Source: Bacteroidota bacterium (GTDB taxonomy: Bacteria; Bacteroidota; Bacteroidia; Bacteroidales; GCA-2748055). Taken from it: 6,995 nt of DNA. A program made the position numbers and the translations under genes. Within the stretch, counting starts at the first letter, position 1; every line of letters starts with the position of its first letter. The stretch is from positions 1 to 6,995 of the forward strand of contig DAOWNM010000143.1 in the NCBI GenBank assembly GCA_030642565.1, given 5' to 3'. Below the pieces are notes generated by a model. It worked only from the letters and a program-made list of their open reading frames with translations, searched no databases and had not been told where the DNA came from. Shown one piece after another: positions 6,407-6,995 of the stretch.

Positions 6407-6995
6407 ATGAAAAAGCCGCTATCCATTTTTTTATTGTCTGTAATGATCCTGGCCATGACCGGCTGCAAGCCGGAAGTCAAACTGACTCTTGACGAAGCAC
6501 GCGAAATTGCCAGAGAAGCTTACGTTTACGGGTTCCCCATGGTGGTCAATTACAAAACCATGTACCTCTACACTCTCAATGAAGATTCTCCTGAGTACAA
6601 GGGACCCTTTAATATACTCAGTTGCGATGCCAGGCTTTTCACCCCAGAAGATAAAGCGGTGGTTACTCCAAATTCCGATACTCCCTATTGTTTGTTCTGG
6701 GTGGATATCAGGAGTGAACCGGGTGTCATTTCATTAGCTGAAATGGAAGCAGAACGATTTTACCATTTTTAATTTATCGATCTGTATACACACAATTTTG
6801 CTTACCTGGGCACGTTGACCACAGGTAATAAAGCGGGGAAATATCTTATTGCCACACACTCATGGGAGGGTCAGACACCTGAAGGAATTGATAAGGTAAT
6901 TCGCTGCGAGACAGGAATCTTTTTTGTGGTGGTGCATACCCAGTTAATGGATGAGGCGGATCTGGGAAATGTACAACGCATCCAGGGGGAATACC
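6407..6995 (+). pseudogene. DUF1254-family lipoprotein with an in-frame stop, partial at right edge
   Basis: The first 121 residues begin with a lipoprotein signal (MKKPLSIFLL, lipobox AMTGC with Cys20) and enter a DUF1254 domain: AREAYVYGFPMVVNY (36-50), LFTPEDKAVVTPNSDTPY (77-94) and FWVDIRSEP. Translation stops at TAA 6770-6772. The same frame then continues without a break as FIDLYTHNFAYLGTLTTGN, GKYLIATHSWEGQTPEGID and VIRCETGIFFVVVHTQL to the window edge, which is the expected next part of the domain. The family usually has Gln at the stop position (YYSVQxIDLYTHN-type), so a single CAA-to-TAA change explains the break. DUF1254 proteins are exported and often paired with DUF1214; their biochemical function is not established. 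The gene is either a recent nonsense pseudogene, a read-through gene or a sequencing error. Confidence 0.85.

Overview
The window looks like chromosomal DNA from an anaerobic or facultative member of the Bacteroidota (Bacteroidales/Marinilabiliales-like; the rank is inferred). The signs are GldL/GldM-type sequence, a 7TM-DISM/SpoIIE phosphatase with a coiled coil typical of the phylum, a PadR regulator paired with a membrane protein, upstream elements resembling the Bacteroidota TTTG / TAnnTTTG promoter, and little use of Shine-Dalgarno sites. No RNA gene, CRISPR array, insertion sequence or integrase was seen.

Layout. Positions 1-1550 (minus) hold the N-terminal 516 residues of a large tandem acyl-CoA dehydratase activase, cut by the window edge. 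Positions 1551-1972 hold no intact gene, but 1689-1956 (plus) is a collapsed remnant of an M48 metallopeptidase lipoprotein: its N- and C-terminal ends survive and the catalytic middle is gone. Positions 1973-3587 (minus) are a two-gene operon: a PadR repressor followed 4 nt later by a 421-residue membrane protein. That protein joins an N-terminal helical domain (HAAS-like), two GldL-like transmembrane hairpins and a GldM-like transmembrane helix plus periplasmic domain. It is the most unusual object in the window.

The 112 bp at 3588-3699 carry divergent promoters. Positions 3700-6274 (plus) encode a signal peptide and PDZ domain, then a DISMED2 sensor domain, seven membrane helices, a coiled coil and a complete SpoIIE-type PP2C phosphatase. 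The two parts lie in different frames and look like one gene split by a one-base frameshift at about 4120. From 6407 to the right edge is a DUF1254 lipoprotein interrupted by an in-frame TAA at 6770, after which the family sequence continues in the same frame.

Functionally the region combines envelope sensing and signalling (PadR with its membrane partner; PDZ-DISM-SpoIIE) with a separate radical-enzyme activase. Three of the loci carry disabling lesions, which points either to real gene decay or to consensus errors in the assembly. Family assignments come from recognised motifs; no database search was run.
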